From Planctomycetaceae bacterium (GTDB lineage: Bacteria > Planctomycetota > Planctomycetia > Planctomycetales > Planctomycetaceae), in assembly GCA_015487825.1 (NCBI GenBank), contig WFOZ01000193.1, forward strand, positions 1 to 10,190: a stretch of 10,190 bases of DNA. Direction: 5' to 3'. Below are positions 1 to 7,984 of this stretch, piece by piece; within the stretch, counting starts at the first letter, position 1; every line of letters starts with the position of its first letter. Both the position numbers and the translations under genes were made by a program. The notes below the pieces were generated by a model, which was not told the origin of the DNA, ran no database searches, and saw only the letters and a list, made by a program, of their open reading frames with translations.

Positions 1-1586
1 CCCTTGGGGCGAGCCTTCAAGAGGTGTTCGCGTCCAAAAAGATCATCCTGAGCATTGGCTGTTTCTGTGATTCCATCGGTATAGAATAACAGGGAACTAT
101 CGGGGGGAATTTCGCAAACGTGTTCAGAATATACCGACTCTTTTCCAATACCGAGTGGCAAGCCCGAAAACTCTCCTTCGATATATTCGCCTTCTATTTT
201 TCCCTGTAGAAGTGGCGGTAAATGCCCCGCATTAACCAGCGTCACACGGTTGGAATCCGGTTCCAGAACAGCAACAACCAGTGTGATGAAACGGAACCCC
301 AGACTGCTTTCAAGTAACTCACGATTCAATTCCGTCACAGCTACTCCCAGGTCGCTTTGAGCAACAAGTTGATAGCGAACCGCCGAACTGAGTCGGGCCA
401 TTAACAGAGCAGCCGGAACCCCTTTGCCGGAAACATCGGCAACTATAATTGCCAAACGCCCGTCGGGGAGTTTGACATAATCAAAATAATCACCACCAAC
501 CTGCTGTGCAGCCCGGTAATAATGGAAGAATTCGTAACCGGCGAACTCCGGTCGTTTATTGGGAAGAAAACCGAGTTGAATCTGAGTTGCAACTTCAAGG
601 TCTCGTTCCATTTCGTGACTATGCAAAACTTCTGCATGGAGATTGGCATTTTCTATTGCCAGACCCGCCTGGGCAGTTACGCTGACAAGCAGGTCCAAAT
701 CGTCCTGTGTAAATGCTTTTCGCAAATCTTTTGTTGTCAGTTGAATTGCACCGAATGCTTCATCTTCGGCTCCACTTAACGGGGCGCACATCATCGAACG
801 AATTTGTAATGCGGAAGCAGATTCACTATCGCGAAAGCGTGTATCATCTGCAATGTCTTCACAAAGAATCGCCTCCTGATCCTGAAGTGCCCGTTCGATT
901 ACCGTCATTGTGACGGGAACATCTGTGTTTTCATCACCAGAACCGCTTCTGGCAGCTTTAATAACCGGGATTTTAGAATCTGGATCGAGCAGTAATACGT
1001 AGCCAAGTTCAATTTGCGGGAAAATATGAAACAGGCATTCCAATGTTTTTTTCAGCACGGCATCCAGATCGATCGTACGTCCAAACAGTGTACTGAGTTC
1101 AAGAATAGCTCTTAGTTTTGCTTCCGGCCGAACATCCAGCCGGACGCTTCGTGAAAGTGCATTGATTGTTGTGATAATTGAAGAAGATGATTCAAGGTCT
1201 CCACAAAAAGAATCGTCTTCAAGCGTTGCGATTCCGGCTGAAAGCTCATCATCTTCGCCGGCAAGTCCTTCTGCAACGGTGGCGTCAATTTGCGGAAGCT
1301 CATTCAGGTATTGCAGAACGATGTCGCAAATTCGAATACGATCATTTTCTTTGACCAGTTGCAGACCGTTGACTTTTTCTCCGTTAACGAATGTCCCGTT
1401 GCGACTCCCTAAATCTTCAATGACATAAGAGTCACCCTGACGCAGCATTCGGGCATGCTGTCTGCTGATGACTGCGTTTTCCAGAACGACTTCACAACTC
1501 GGGTGCCTGCCAAGTACCAACCGGTCCGAAACAAGTTCGTGGAGTTCGCCCATGCGACTCCCTTGTACAACACGCAAAAACGCCAC
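1..1586 (-). CDS. FHA-GAF-SpoIIE (PP2C-type) serine/threonine phosphatase, C-terminus cut by window edge
   Basis: The reading frame is open from a GTG at 1586 to the left edge (about 528 residues), with the stop outside the window. Residues 1-95 form an FHA domain, which binds phosphothreonine peptides: G26-R27-H28, S41-R42-Q43-H44 and S61-R62-N63-G64 are the classical motifs. An acidic/serine-rich linker follows. Residues about 156-315 resemble a GAF sensor domain. A short helical linker leads to a SpoIIE/PP2C phosphatase domain from about residue 335, with the metal-binding aspartates visible: D366 in QVGGDYFD, D384 in VADVSGKG and D504 in YTDGITE, plus NAGH at 452-455. Such phosphatases commonly dephosphorylate anti-sigma-factor antagonists; here the target is unknown. 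The GTG start is preferred over the in-frame ATG at 1553 because the ATG would remove the first FHA strand, and because AAGGTGAG lies a few bases upstream of the GTG. No membrane segment or signal peptide is seen, so it is probably cytoplasmic. It appears separate from the downstream-lying glycan locus. Confidence 0.93.
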   Translation of the reverse strand, partial: MAFLRVVQGSRMGELHELVSDRLVLGRHPSCEVVLENAVISRQHARMLRQGDSYVIEDLGSRNGTFVNGEKVNGLQLVKENDRIRICDIVLQYLNELPQIDATVAEGLAGEDDELSAGIATLEDDSFCGDLESSSSIITTINALSRSVRLDVRPEAKLRAILELSTLFGRTIDLDAVLKKTLECLFHIFPQIELGYVLLLDPDSKIPVIKAARSGSGDENTDVPVTMTVIERALQDQEAILCEDIADDTRFRDSESASALQIRSMMCAPLSGAEDEAFGAIQLTTKDLRKAFTQDDLDLLVSVTAQAGLAIENANLHAEVLHSHEMERDLEVATQIQLGFLPNKRPEFAGYEFFHYYRAAQQVGGDYFDYVKLPDGRLAIIVADVSGKGVPAALLMARLSSAVRYQLVAQSDLGVAVTELNRELLESSLGFRFITLVVAVLEPDSNRVTLVNAGHLPPLLQGKIEGEYIEGEFSGLPLGIGKESVYSEHVCEIPPDSSLLFYTDGITETANAQDDLFGREHLLKARPK

Positions 1587-1588
1587 AT

Positions 1589-1597
1589 GCTCACCTT
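1589..1597 (-). promoter_or_regulatory. Ribosome binding site deciding the GTG start of the phosphatase gene
   Basis: On the minus strand the bases just before the GTG at 1586 read AAGGTGAGCAT. The AAGGTGAG part is a good Shine-Dalgarno match at short but workable spacing. No comparable site precedes the internal ATG at 1553. This supports a protein beginning MAFLRVVQG. Confidence 0.6.
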
Positions 1598-1771
1598 ATT
1601 TGAAGTGGATAATTGTGACCGAAAAAACTGCTTAACCGGCCAGTGTCAGGTTCTGCTCACAATATCTCTTAACCTTTTTTCAGAATAATGAGCTACACAG
1701 TTTAGCACAGTATTGGTGTAAGTAACATCAATAGAAGGATTCATCTAAATTGAGTAAACGCAATGCAAATT

Positions 1772-1807
1772 ATCCGTAAGGCGACTTTCCGATGCCGTCT
1801 TACGGAT
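1772..1807 (-). terminator. Hairpin downstream of the Gfo/Idh gene, candidate transcription terminator
   Basis: ATCCGTAAG at 1772-1780 pairs perfectly with CTTACGGAT at 1799-1807, a 9-bp stem with an 18-nt loop that can fold a little further. It starts 33 nt past the stop of the oxidoreductase gene, where a terminator of the minus-strand operon would be expected. There is no strong U-tract after the stem on the minus strand (it continues AATTTGC), so it is not a textbook rho-independent terminator. It may instead be an mRNA 3'-end stabiliser or a binding site. Confidence 0.45.
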
Positions 1808-1839
1808 CACTCTTTTCCGGCAAACCTGGTGCTCTCCAG

Positions 1840-3144
1840 TTAAACACGTGGTTCGAATTCGTCGTGGTAGTCTCTGCCCCACAGTTTTGTCGCTTCAGGA
1901 TCACCAACAACCTGATGAGTTTTCGGATCGAGATTGACTGGTCGTCCAACGCGATAAGAGATATTACCAAGATGACAAAGCAGCGTACTGAGATGTCCTT
2001 CCCGGATGTCGCAGTTCAATTCTTCGTTGCCACGAACAGCACCCAGAAAATTCTCCAGATGATTGATCTGGCCGGATGGCCCGGTTGCAGATTCGATTTC
2101 TTTCCCTTTCAGGTCGAAAAAGACATAACCGGAATCCTTTTTAATAGCCATCGATCCCTTTTCTCCAAAAAAAGTGACCGGATAGGAACTATCAAGAACC
2201 GACTGTCTTGACCAGCTTCTCTGTTCAAACATGACATATTTCTTGCCGAAATTAAACGTGGTAACACTGGTATCCGGTGTTTGTTGATCATCCTGGTATC
2301 TTAAGTTTCCACCGGTACTGCTGACTGAATCCGGGTATTCCACATCGAGTCCCCAACGCAGTAGATCCAGATAATGCACTCCGTTATTGCCAAGCTCAGC
2401 CGTCCCCCAGCGCCAGAACCAGTGCCACAAATAAGGTTGGTAGTTATCTTTATAGGCAACACGCGGGGCAGGGCCTTGCCACAGGTCCCAATTAAGCCAC
2501 TCTGGTGCTGGTTGTTCCTTACCGACTCCGATTCCTTTTCGGGCACTGTAGTACTGGCAGCGACCATACAATACTTCGCCGATAATTCCTTCTTGTAATT
2601 TCTTTATTCCTTCGCGAATCATTGGACGAGACCGCCGTTGTGTTCCGACCTGCACTTTTCGCTGATGCTTGCGGGCAACTTCCAGCAACATCTCCCCTTC
2701 ACGAGGATTGTGAGAACACGGCTTTTCGACATAAACATCTTTGCCCGCCTGGCAGGCAAAAATGGCGGCAGGTGCGTGCCAGTGGTCGGGTGTTGTTACA
2801 AGAACCGCATCAACATCCTTATCGTCAAGAATACGCCGGAAATCTTCGACACCTTTGGGCTGTTTTGATTGTTCTGCTCCAATTTTTTCAACCGCACTAC
2901 CCAGACTGCGACTGTCAACATCGCAGACATACGCAACTTCACAATTAGGCAATTTGGCAAAGTCTTTTCCCAGCCGTTTTCCCCGACCATCCGAACCGCT
3001 TGCGTGAGTTGAAGCACCCATCACCGCAATTACTACTTTTTCGTTCGGAGAACCTCCCTTGGCAAAAACCGCTGGGGCTAAAGATGTTGCAGCAGCAGTT
3101 GCTACAGTAGATTGTAAAAAAGAACGACGTGACAAAGTGGACAT
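1840..3144 (-). CDS. Tat-exported Gfo/Idh/MocA family oxidoreductase
   Basis: This 434-residue protein is a predicted NAD(P)-dependent sugar or cyclitol dehydrogenase; its substrate is not identifiable. A twin-arginine signal SRRSFLQ (residues 5-11), an alanine-rich hydrophobic stretch and a likely cleavage site near AVFA (25-28) indicate Tat export. A Rossmann fold starts at EKVVIAVMGAS (35-45), with the acidic residue D75 of YVCDVD after the second strand. PDHWHA (119-124) and EKP (140-142, containing the usual catalytic lysine K141) are family hallmarks. The C-terminal part carries NNGVHYLDLLRW (253-264), matching the conserved histidine/aspartate segment. The ATG at 3144 is chosen: GGAG lies 9 nt upstream and the Tat motif follows at once. 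A TTG at 3162 would add six residues and place that GGAG inside the coding region. It is third in line after the PSD1 and DUF1501 genes, 156 nt beyond the latter. Exported Gfo/Idh proteins must bring their tightly bound cofactor with them, which fits the Tat route. Family membership is certain; reaction and pathway are inferred only in outline. Confidence 0.95.
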   Translation of the reverse strand: MSTLSRRSFLQSTVATAAATSLAPAVFAKGGSPNEKVVIAVMGASTHASGSDGRGKRLGKDFAKLPNCEVAYVCDVDSRSLGSAVEKIGAEQSKQPKGVEDFRRILDDKDVDAVLVTTPDHWHAPAAIFACQAGKDVYVEKPCSHNPREGEMLLEVARKHQRKVQVGTQRRSRPMIREGIKKLQEGIIGEVLYGRCQYYSARKGIGVGKEQPAPEWLNWDLWQGPAPRVAYKDNYQPYLWHWFWRWGTAELGNNGVHYLDLLRWGLDVEYPDSVSSTGGNLRYQDDQQTPDTSVTTFNFGKKYVMFEQRSWSRQSVLDSSYPVTFFGEKGSMAIKKDSGYVFFDLKGKEIESATGPSGQINHLENFLGAVRGNEELNCDIREGHLSTLLCHLGNISYRVGRPVNLDPKTHQVVGDPEATKLWGRDYHDEFEPRV

Positions 3145-3182
3145 TCCGCTGCTCTCCGTCAATAACTCGAATTGATGTGGTT

Positions 3183-3232
3183 TGTAACTAACTCTATTAC
3201 TTCCACTAAGTTACATAGATATTTCGTATACG
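3183..3232. promoter_or_regulatory. Inverted repeat plus 8-bp palindrome before the Gfo/Idh gene, possible operator
   Basis: The 156-nt gap between the DUF1501 stop and the oxidoreductase start holds TGTAACT (3183-3189) and its exact inverse AGTTACA (3209-3215), separated by 19 nt. Next to it is the perfect palindrome CGTATACG (3225-3232). Together they lie about 40-90 nt before the ATG, where an operator or internal promoter could sit. No convincing -35/-10 pair was found. Short inverted repeats occur by chance, so this is only a candidate. Confidence 0.25.
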
Positions 3233-3300
3233 TCTACACTACCTCTCAGAGATGGGTGGATTGCTGCTTTTTCCTGCCTGGGATACGGTAGAGAAGGCGT

Positions 3301-4743
3301 TTATGCAAAAATTTCCTTCACCGGGCGGGCAACTTCCTGGACGCCGGTCAGTCGTTCATCGAGTCCCCGGTTTTTGACGGTGAATTTCATATGGTCGATG
3401 CCAAGCAGGTGCAGAATTGTAGCGTGCAGGTCACGGATATGAACAGGATTTTGCAGGATGTTATATCCAAATTCATCAGTCTGCCCATGCGTTACTCCCC
3501 CTTTAATGCCACCGCCCGCCAGCCAGACAGAAAAACATTTCGGGTGATGATCGCGACCGTAGTTCGTTTTAGTCAGTGTTCCCTGAGAGTAAATTGTCCG
3601 TCCGAATTCACCCCCCCAGATAACGAGTGTGTCATCCAGTAGTCCACGCTGCTTCAAGTCCTGGATGAGCGCCCATCCTGGTTGATCGACCTCTTTGGTT
3701 TGACGTTTGATATTAGCTGGCAAACCACTGTGATGATCCCATCCGCGATGGAAAATCTGAATGAAACGGACATCACGCTCGGCCATTCGTCGAGCGAGTA
3801 AACAATTATGCCCAAAGGTGCCGGGCTTTTGGACATCTTCGCCATACATCTCCAGAATGTGCTTTGGCTCGCCGGAAGTGTCAACTAAATCCGGCACGGA
3901 TGACTGCATGCGAAAGGCCATTTCATATTGGGCAATTCGCGTTTGTGTTTCAGGATCGCCGGCCTGTTCGTATATTCGCCGATTCATCGTTTGAAGACGA
4001 TCCAGCATCAGTCGTCTCATCTCCCCGCCAACGCCATCAGGGTTGGAAAGATACAGCACGGGATCGCCTTGTGCCCGGAATGCGACTCCTGCATGAGTAG
4101 AGGGCAGAAAGCCGCTACCCCAAAGTCGCGAATAAAGTGCCTGTCCGCGTGGTTCACAATTCAGTACGACAAATTCGGGCAAGTTGCGATTCATCGAACC
4201 AAGCCCGTAGCTGATCCACGCACCGAGTGTCGGGCGACCAGGAATCTGATTTCCGGTTTGCAGATATGTAATTGCGGGATCATGGTTGATCGCTTCGGTC
4301 CAGAGGGAATGAACAATCGCGATATCGTCAACCATCGAACCGGTATGGGGAAGCAATTCGCTGACTCTGTGCCCACTTTCTCCATGCTGATCAAATCGAA
4401 ACATGGAGGGCGCGATTGGAAAACGAGACTGCGATGCTGTCATCGTAGTTAGCCGTTGGCCTTTTCGTACCGATTCCGGCAAGTTTTTATCGAACCAGTC
4501 AACCATCTTCGGCTTGTAATCGAATGTATCAAGATGCGAAGGGGCACCAGCCATAAACAGCCAGATTACACGTTTTGCCTTGGCCGGGAAGTGACCATTT
4601 CTTAATATACCACCATCATGTGCGTCGGCTCGCTGTGTCATCAGGCTTGCCAACGCTGCCGCCCCTAGTCCTTTGGAAGTTCGACCAAAAAACTGCCGCC
4701 GCGTTTCCAGTGAAATCCATTCATCAATCGGATTGTTGTTCAT
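3301..4743 (-). CDS. DUF1501 family exported protein (alkaline phosphatase/sulfatase-like fold)
   Basis: The gene encodes 480 residues from ATG 4743 to TAA 3301, typical of planctomycete DUF1501 proteins. The N-terminus has the twin-arginine-like TRRQFFGR (14-21) followed by a hydrophobic [10 protein letters not shown] stretch, suggesting Tat export. Family motifs seen are [16 protein letters not shown] (63-78), [12 protein letters not shown] (153-164), [11 protein letters not shown] (331-341), WGGEFGRT (376-383) and GRDHHP (396-401). The DUF1501 family is related to the alkaline phosphatase/sulfatase superfamily, and the Asp/His-rich motifs could bind metal. The enzymatic function is not established. 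The sulfatase-type CxPxR nucleophile motif is absent. The gene starts 58 nt after the PSD1 stop on the same strand, a pairing that recurs in planctomycete genomes and suggests co-transcription and joint function. No strong Shine-Dalgarno sequence is visible before the ATG. Confidence 0.94.
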   Translation of the reverse strand: MNNNPIDEWISLETRRQFFGRTSKGLGAAALASLMTQRADAHDGGILRNGHFPAKAKRVIWLFMAGAPSHLDTFDYKPKMVDWFDKNLPESVRKGQRLTTMTASQSRFPIAPSMFRFDQHGESGHRVSELLPHTGSMVDDIAIVHSLWTEAINHDPAITYLQTGNQIPGRPTLGAWISYGLGSMNRNLPEFVVLNCEPRGQALYSRLWGSGFLPSTHAGVAFRAQGDPVLYLSNPDGVGGEMRRLMLDRLQTMNRRIYEQAGDPETQTRIAQYEMAFRMQSSVPDLVDTSGEPKHILEMYGEDVQKPGTFGHNCLLARRMAERDVRFIQIFHRGWDHHSGLPANIKRQTKEVDQPGWALIQDLKQRGLLDDTLVIWGGEFGRTIYSQGTLTKTNYGRDHHPKCFSVWLAGGGIKGGVTHGQTDEFGYNILQNPVHIRDLHATILHLLGIDHMKFTVKNRGLDERLTGVQEVARPVKEIFA

Positions 4744-4801
4744 AGCTTACGTTCTTTTTTGATGTATGGCAGAGTGTATCTGTCTCATCCATCTGCAAGG
4801 A

Positions 4802-7800
4802 TTATTTGTTAATGAAGTCGTCCCGATTCATCAGGATGTTGGCTATCATTGTCCAAACTGCCAGTTCAGTTTCGTTAATCGCGTTTTCAGGAACACTATC
4901 ACCGGTGGAGATCAGCTTTTTAGCTGCCTCCGGCTTTTTTTGAAACATGGCGTGCAGTTCTTTTGTGGTGGCTACTATCTCGGCGACATCGATTTTACTG
5001 GCCGGTTTACAAAGCGCGGTTTTCAGCATCCATTTTGCACGTGCTTTCACTTCTTTTTCCTGCTGGATTGCATTTTCCGCCAGATGCCTTGCCGCTTCGA
5101 TGTATTGTGGATCGTTCATCAAAACCAGGGCCTGGATCGGTGTGTTTGTCCGTTCGCGGCGAACGGTACATTGTTCGCGAGTGGGAGCATTAAAGGCGGC
5201 TAACGAAGGAGGCGGCGAGGTTCGTTTCCAGAACGTGTAAATGCCCCGGCGATATAATGCATCACCGGTATCCCGTTTGAAAAATCGCGTGTTACTTCCC
5301 GTAATCGCAACAACTTTCCATAACCCGGCCGGCTGATACGGTTTGACACTTGGGCCTCCCATCTCACGTCGTAAAAGCCCGCTGACAGCCAGTACCTGGT
5401 CCCGTAAAACTTCTGCATCCAGACGAAGTCGAGGACCTCTTGCAAAATAACGATTGTCGCGATCAGCAAGAATTTTATCCTGCGTGGCGCGGCTGCTTTG
5501 CTGATAAGTTGCCGAAGTGAGAATCAACTTCATGATATGATTTACATTCCAGCCGGATTCGACGAACTCAACTGCCAGCCAGTCCAGCAATTCGGGATGC
5601 GATGGAAATTCGCCCATCACGCCAAAGTCTTCAGATGTTTTGACCAGCCCATAACCAAACACCGATTGCCATAACCGGTTCACCATCACCCGGGCAGTCA
5701 GAGGATGGTCGGGATGCACCAGCCAGCGAGCCAGTTCCAGACGATTTTTTATTCGTGAATCGAGCTTGTCAAGCTTTAGTACATCTGGCACATCAGGGGC
5801 AACTTCTTCGAGTTGCTTGTCGTATTCGCCTCGTTTGAGAATCCAAGCACGCGGTGCGGTTGCACGTTCCTGCATGACAAGCGTCGTGGTTGATCGGGAG
5901 TAAATGAAGTCCCGTCGTTGTTCTGTTTGCGAAAGTTCGCTCAAGCATGTTCGATAAGCTCTATCAATTGCTGTATGGTAATAACCAGTTATAAGTTTTC
6001 GTTGCTGCGGATTTAGTTCTTTCCAGTTCTTCTTTAGCGAGAGAATTTTTTTGAGCACATAATCCTGCTTGAGTACATCGATTTCCTCATCAGAAATCCA
6101 ACGGCGATAAATACGAATATCACTCAACGCAGCAGTGGGCAATCTGGTTGCAACTTTCAATGGGACCTCAGCCAAATCTGTTGCATCGATAAGGTCTTCT
6201 GACGAATTTCGCAAAACACCATCCTGCCCGTTGACGATAATGCTGATCGAAGAATTCGATTGACCGCCGGAATATCGTACGCAGACATGCTGCCAGGATC
6301 GTGGTTGAAGAGCTGATTCTCCGGGGAGCAGACCACGAATTTTCTTACCACCATGATCACTCATTTCAAAAGTCAGAGCCCCTTGAGTGCTGCTCGTAAT
6401 TTTCCAGCCGACGTTTTTTTTCTCTTTTGTTTTTGTTGTCTGATCGAACAGTACCGTCGACAGCAATCGATCTGGCGTCTTAACCCAGAAGCTGACCGTT
6501 AACGGTTCGTCGGTGCGAAGTTGGGGCAGGTCGACCGTAAACTCGCCTCCCTCACCGAACAAAATTCCTCGCTCTCCGGCAGGATGATTGCCCGCCCAGA
6601 CTGCATTTTTCGGCAACTTTTGAGGAACGGTTACCTGCTGGAATGTTATCGTGCCATCATCCTGAAGATCTGCAACTTCTGCCAGTTCGTTCTTACTTAG
6701 CGGAAGTGATAAAATGAGTTTGTCTTTTGCAATCGGATGTTTGAGTTCGCCCGGATGTTTCATCCACCATTGGCTTACCTGCGAATCCCATTTTTCTAAC
6801 CTGTCTGATAACTCCATTCGTGTTTTACGAATGGCTTCCCATTCTTTTTTGAATTCGTCCCTGGGCAGTGTGATGACCGGTGGGGTATCTTTCTGGTTGC
6901 CATCCATCGCAGGTTGTGTTGTGTTATTGAAAAACGCACCGAGCTGATAGAACTCACGCATGCTGATCGGGTCGAATTTATGATCGTGACAAACTGCACA
7001 CCCGGCTGTTAATCCCAGAAAAACAGTTGCGGTTGTTTCCACACGATCCACCATGTAGCGTACCTCTAGTTCTGCGGGGATCGCTCCTCCTTCAGAAGTG
7101 GTGATATTACAACGGCTGAAACCAGTTGCGATACGTTGGTCAAGTGTGGCGGCAGGCAGCAAGTCCCCGGCGATTTGTTCGATTACAAATTGATCAAACG
7201 GCATATTGGAATTAAACGCATTGATCACCCAGTCGCGATAAGGCCAGATTTCGCGGTAGTTATCAACGTGCATTCCATGCGTGTCTCCATAACGTGCAGC
7301 ATCAAGCCAGTACCGGGCACGATGTTCTCCAGCATGTTTTGAACCCAGCAGTTTATCAACATACCGGTTGTAAGCATTTCTGTCTGAGCTTGCTACAAAA
7401 GCCTCCAGCATTTCAGAGGTTGGTGGTAATCCGGTGGCATCAAACGCTGCCCGTCGTGCCAAAGTGTAACGATTTGCAGGTTCGTTTGGCTTCAGTTTTA
7501 ACTGGTGAATCTTTTCTAAAACAAAATGGTCAATTGGATTTTTTGCCCAGGATTTTATACCTTTCGGCTGAAGTACTTCAGGGCGTTTGGGTTTGATAAA
7601 CGCCCAATGATTTTGCCACGCTGCACCAGAATCGATCCAGCGACCCAGCAGTTTCTTTTCTTCCGATTTAAGCCGTTTTGGAAACTCCGGTGGTGGCATC
7701 ACAAGTTCGGCGTCGTCACTGTTAATTCTCTCAATCAGTTCAGAATCCATGAGGCTACCCGGCGTAACTGCACCACTTTCAATTGCCGGCTCACGAAGAT

Positions 7801-7984
7801 CCAATCGCAAATCGGCCTTGCGGGAACCGGAATCCGGACCGTGACACGCAAAACAATACTTGGACAGGATCGGTCGAACCTGTTCGTTAAAGCGAATTTT
7901 CGATTCACCCTGTGAATCAAATGCATCAGCAGGCTGAAGCATAATCGCTGTATAACAAACAGCATAAAGTAGTGTCATTTTCAT
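4802..7984 (-). CDS. PSD1 family protein: cytochrome c-like + DUF1549 + LamG-like + DUF1553
   Basis: The gene encodes 1060 residues with a Sec-type signal peptide (MKMTLLYAVC... ending near PADA, residues 18-21). A planctomycete cytochrome c-like domain follows: CFACH (44-48) is a CxxCH haem-attachment motif and VMPPPE (95-100) could supply the axial methionine. DUF1549 spans about 147-352 and contains a second CxxCH, CAVCH (329-333), within a CxxCHDHKFDP context. Residues about 466-640 look like a LamG/concanavalin-type beta-sandwich (FGEGGEFTVDL, LTVSFWVKT, SWQHVCVRY, DIRIYRR). DUF1553 covers about 740-1010 (HPLTARVMVNRLW, PSHPELLDWLA, RTNTPIQAL). The overall length is normal for LamG-containing PSD1 proteins. 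Its biochemical role is unknown; the haem motifs suggest electron transfer and LamG suggests glycan binding, both inferences. ATG 7984 is chosen because the signal peptide begins there; an ATG two codons later is possible, and neither has a strong Shine-Dalgarno site. It is the first gene of the minus-strand cluster and is divergent from the sulfatase. Confidence 0.95.
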   Translation of the reverse strand: MKMTLLYAVCYTAIMLQPADAFDSQGESKIRFNEQVRPILSKYCFACHGPDSGSRKADLRLDLREPAIESGAVTPGSLMDSELIERINSDDAELVMPPPEFPKRLKSEEKKLLGRWIDSGAAWQNHWAFIKPKRPEVLQPKGIKSWAKNPIDHFVLEKIHQLKLKPNEPANRYTLARRAAFDATGLPPTSEMLEAFVASSDRNAYNRYVDKLLGSKHAGEHRARYWLDAARYGDTHGMHVDNYREIWPYRDWVINAFNSNMPFDQFVIEQIAGDLLPAATLDQRIATGFSRCNITTSEGGAIPAELEVRYMVDRVETTATVFLGLTAGCAVCHDHKFDPISMREFYQLGAFFNNTTQPAMDGNQKDTPPVITLPRDEFKKEWEAIRKTRMELSDRLEKWDSQVSQWWMKHPGELKHPIAKDKLILSLPLSKNELAEVADLQDDGTITFQQVTVPQKLPKNAVWAGNHPAGERGILFGEGGEFTVDLPQLRTDEPLTVSFWVKTPDRLLSTVLFDQTTKTKEKKNVGWKITSSTQGALTFEMSDHGGKKIRGLLPGESALQPRSWQHVCVRYSGGQSNSSISIIVNGQDGVLRNSSEDLIDATDLAEVPLKVATRLPTAALSDIRIYRRWISDEEIDVLKQDYVLKKILSLKKNWKELNPQQRKLITGYYHTAIDRAYRTCLSELSQTEQRRDFIYSRSTTTLVMQERATAPRAWILKRGEYDKQLEEVAPDVPDVLKLDKLDSRIKNRLELARWLVHPDHPLTARVMVNRLWQSVFGYGLVKTSEDFGVMGEFPSHPELLDWLAVEFVESGWNVNHIMKLILTSATYQQSSRATQDKILADRDNRYFARGPRLRLDAEVLRDQVLAVSGLLRREMGGPSVKPYQPAGLWKVVAITGSNTRFFKRDTGDALYRRGIYTFWKRTSPPPSLAAFNAPTREQCTVRRERTNTPIQALVLMNDPQYIEAARHLAENAIQQEKEVKARAKWMLKTALCKPASKIDVAEIVATTKELHAMFQKKPEAAKKLISTGDSVPENAINETELAVWTMIANILMNRDDFINK

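Noticed and set aside
1792..2211. Plus-strand 139-codon open frame
   Set aside because: It is antisense to the end of the Gfo/Idh gene and has no supporting start signal or domain.
3145..3162. TTG start at 3162 for the Gfo/Idh gene
   Set aside because: The ATG at 3144 is preceded by GGAG at good spacing and is followed directly by the Tat signal.
3928..4452. Plus-strand 174-codon open frame
   Set aside because: It lies fully antisense to the well-supported DUF1501 gene and has no recognisable protein pattern.
4766..5203. Plus-strand 145-codon open frame, Cys/Phe-rich
   Set aside because: It is antisense to the conserved DUF1553 C-terminal part of PSD1; the Cys/Phe-rich composition is typical of a reverse-strand shadow.
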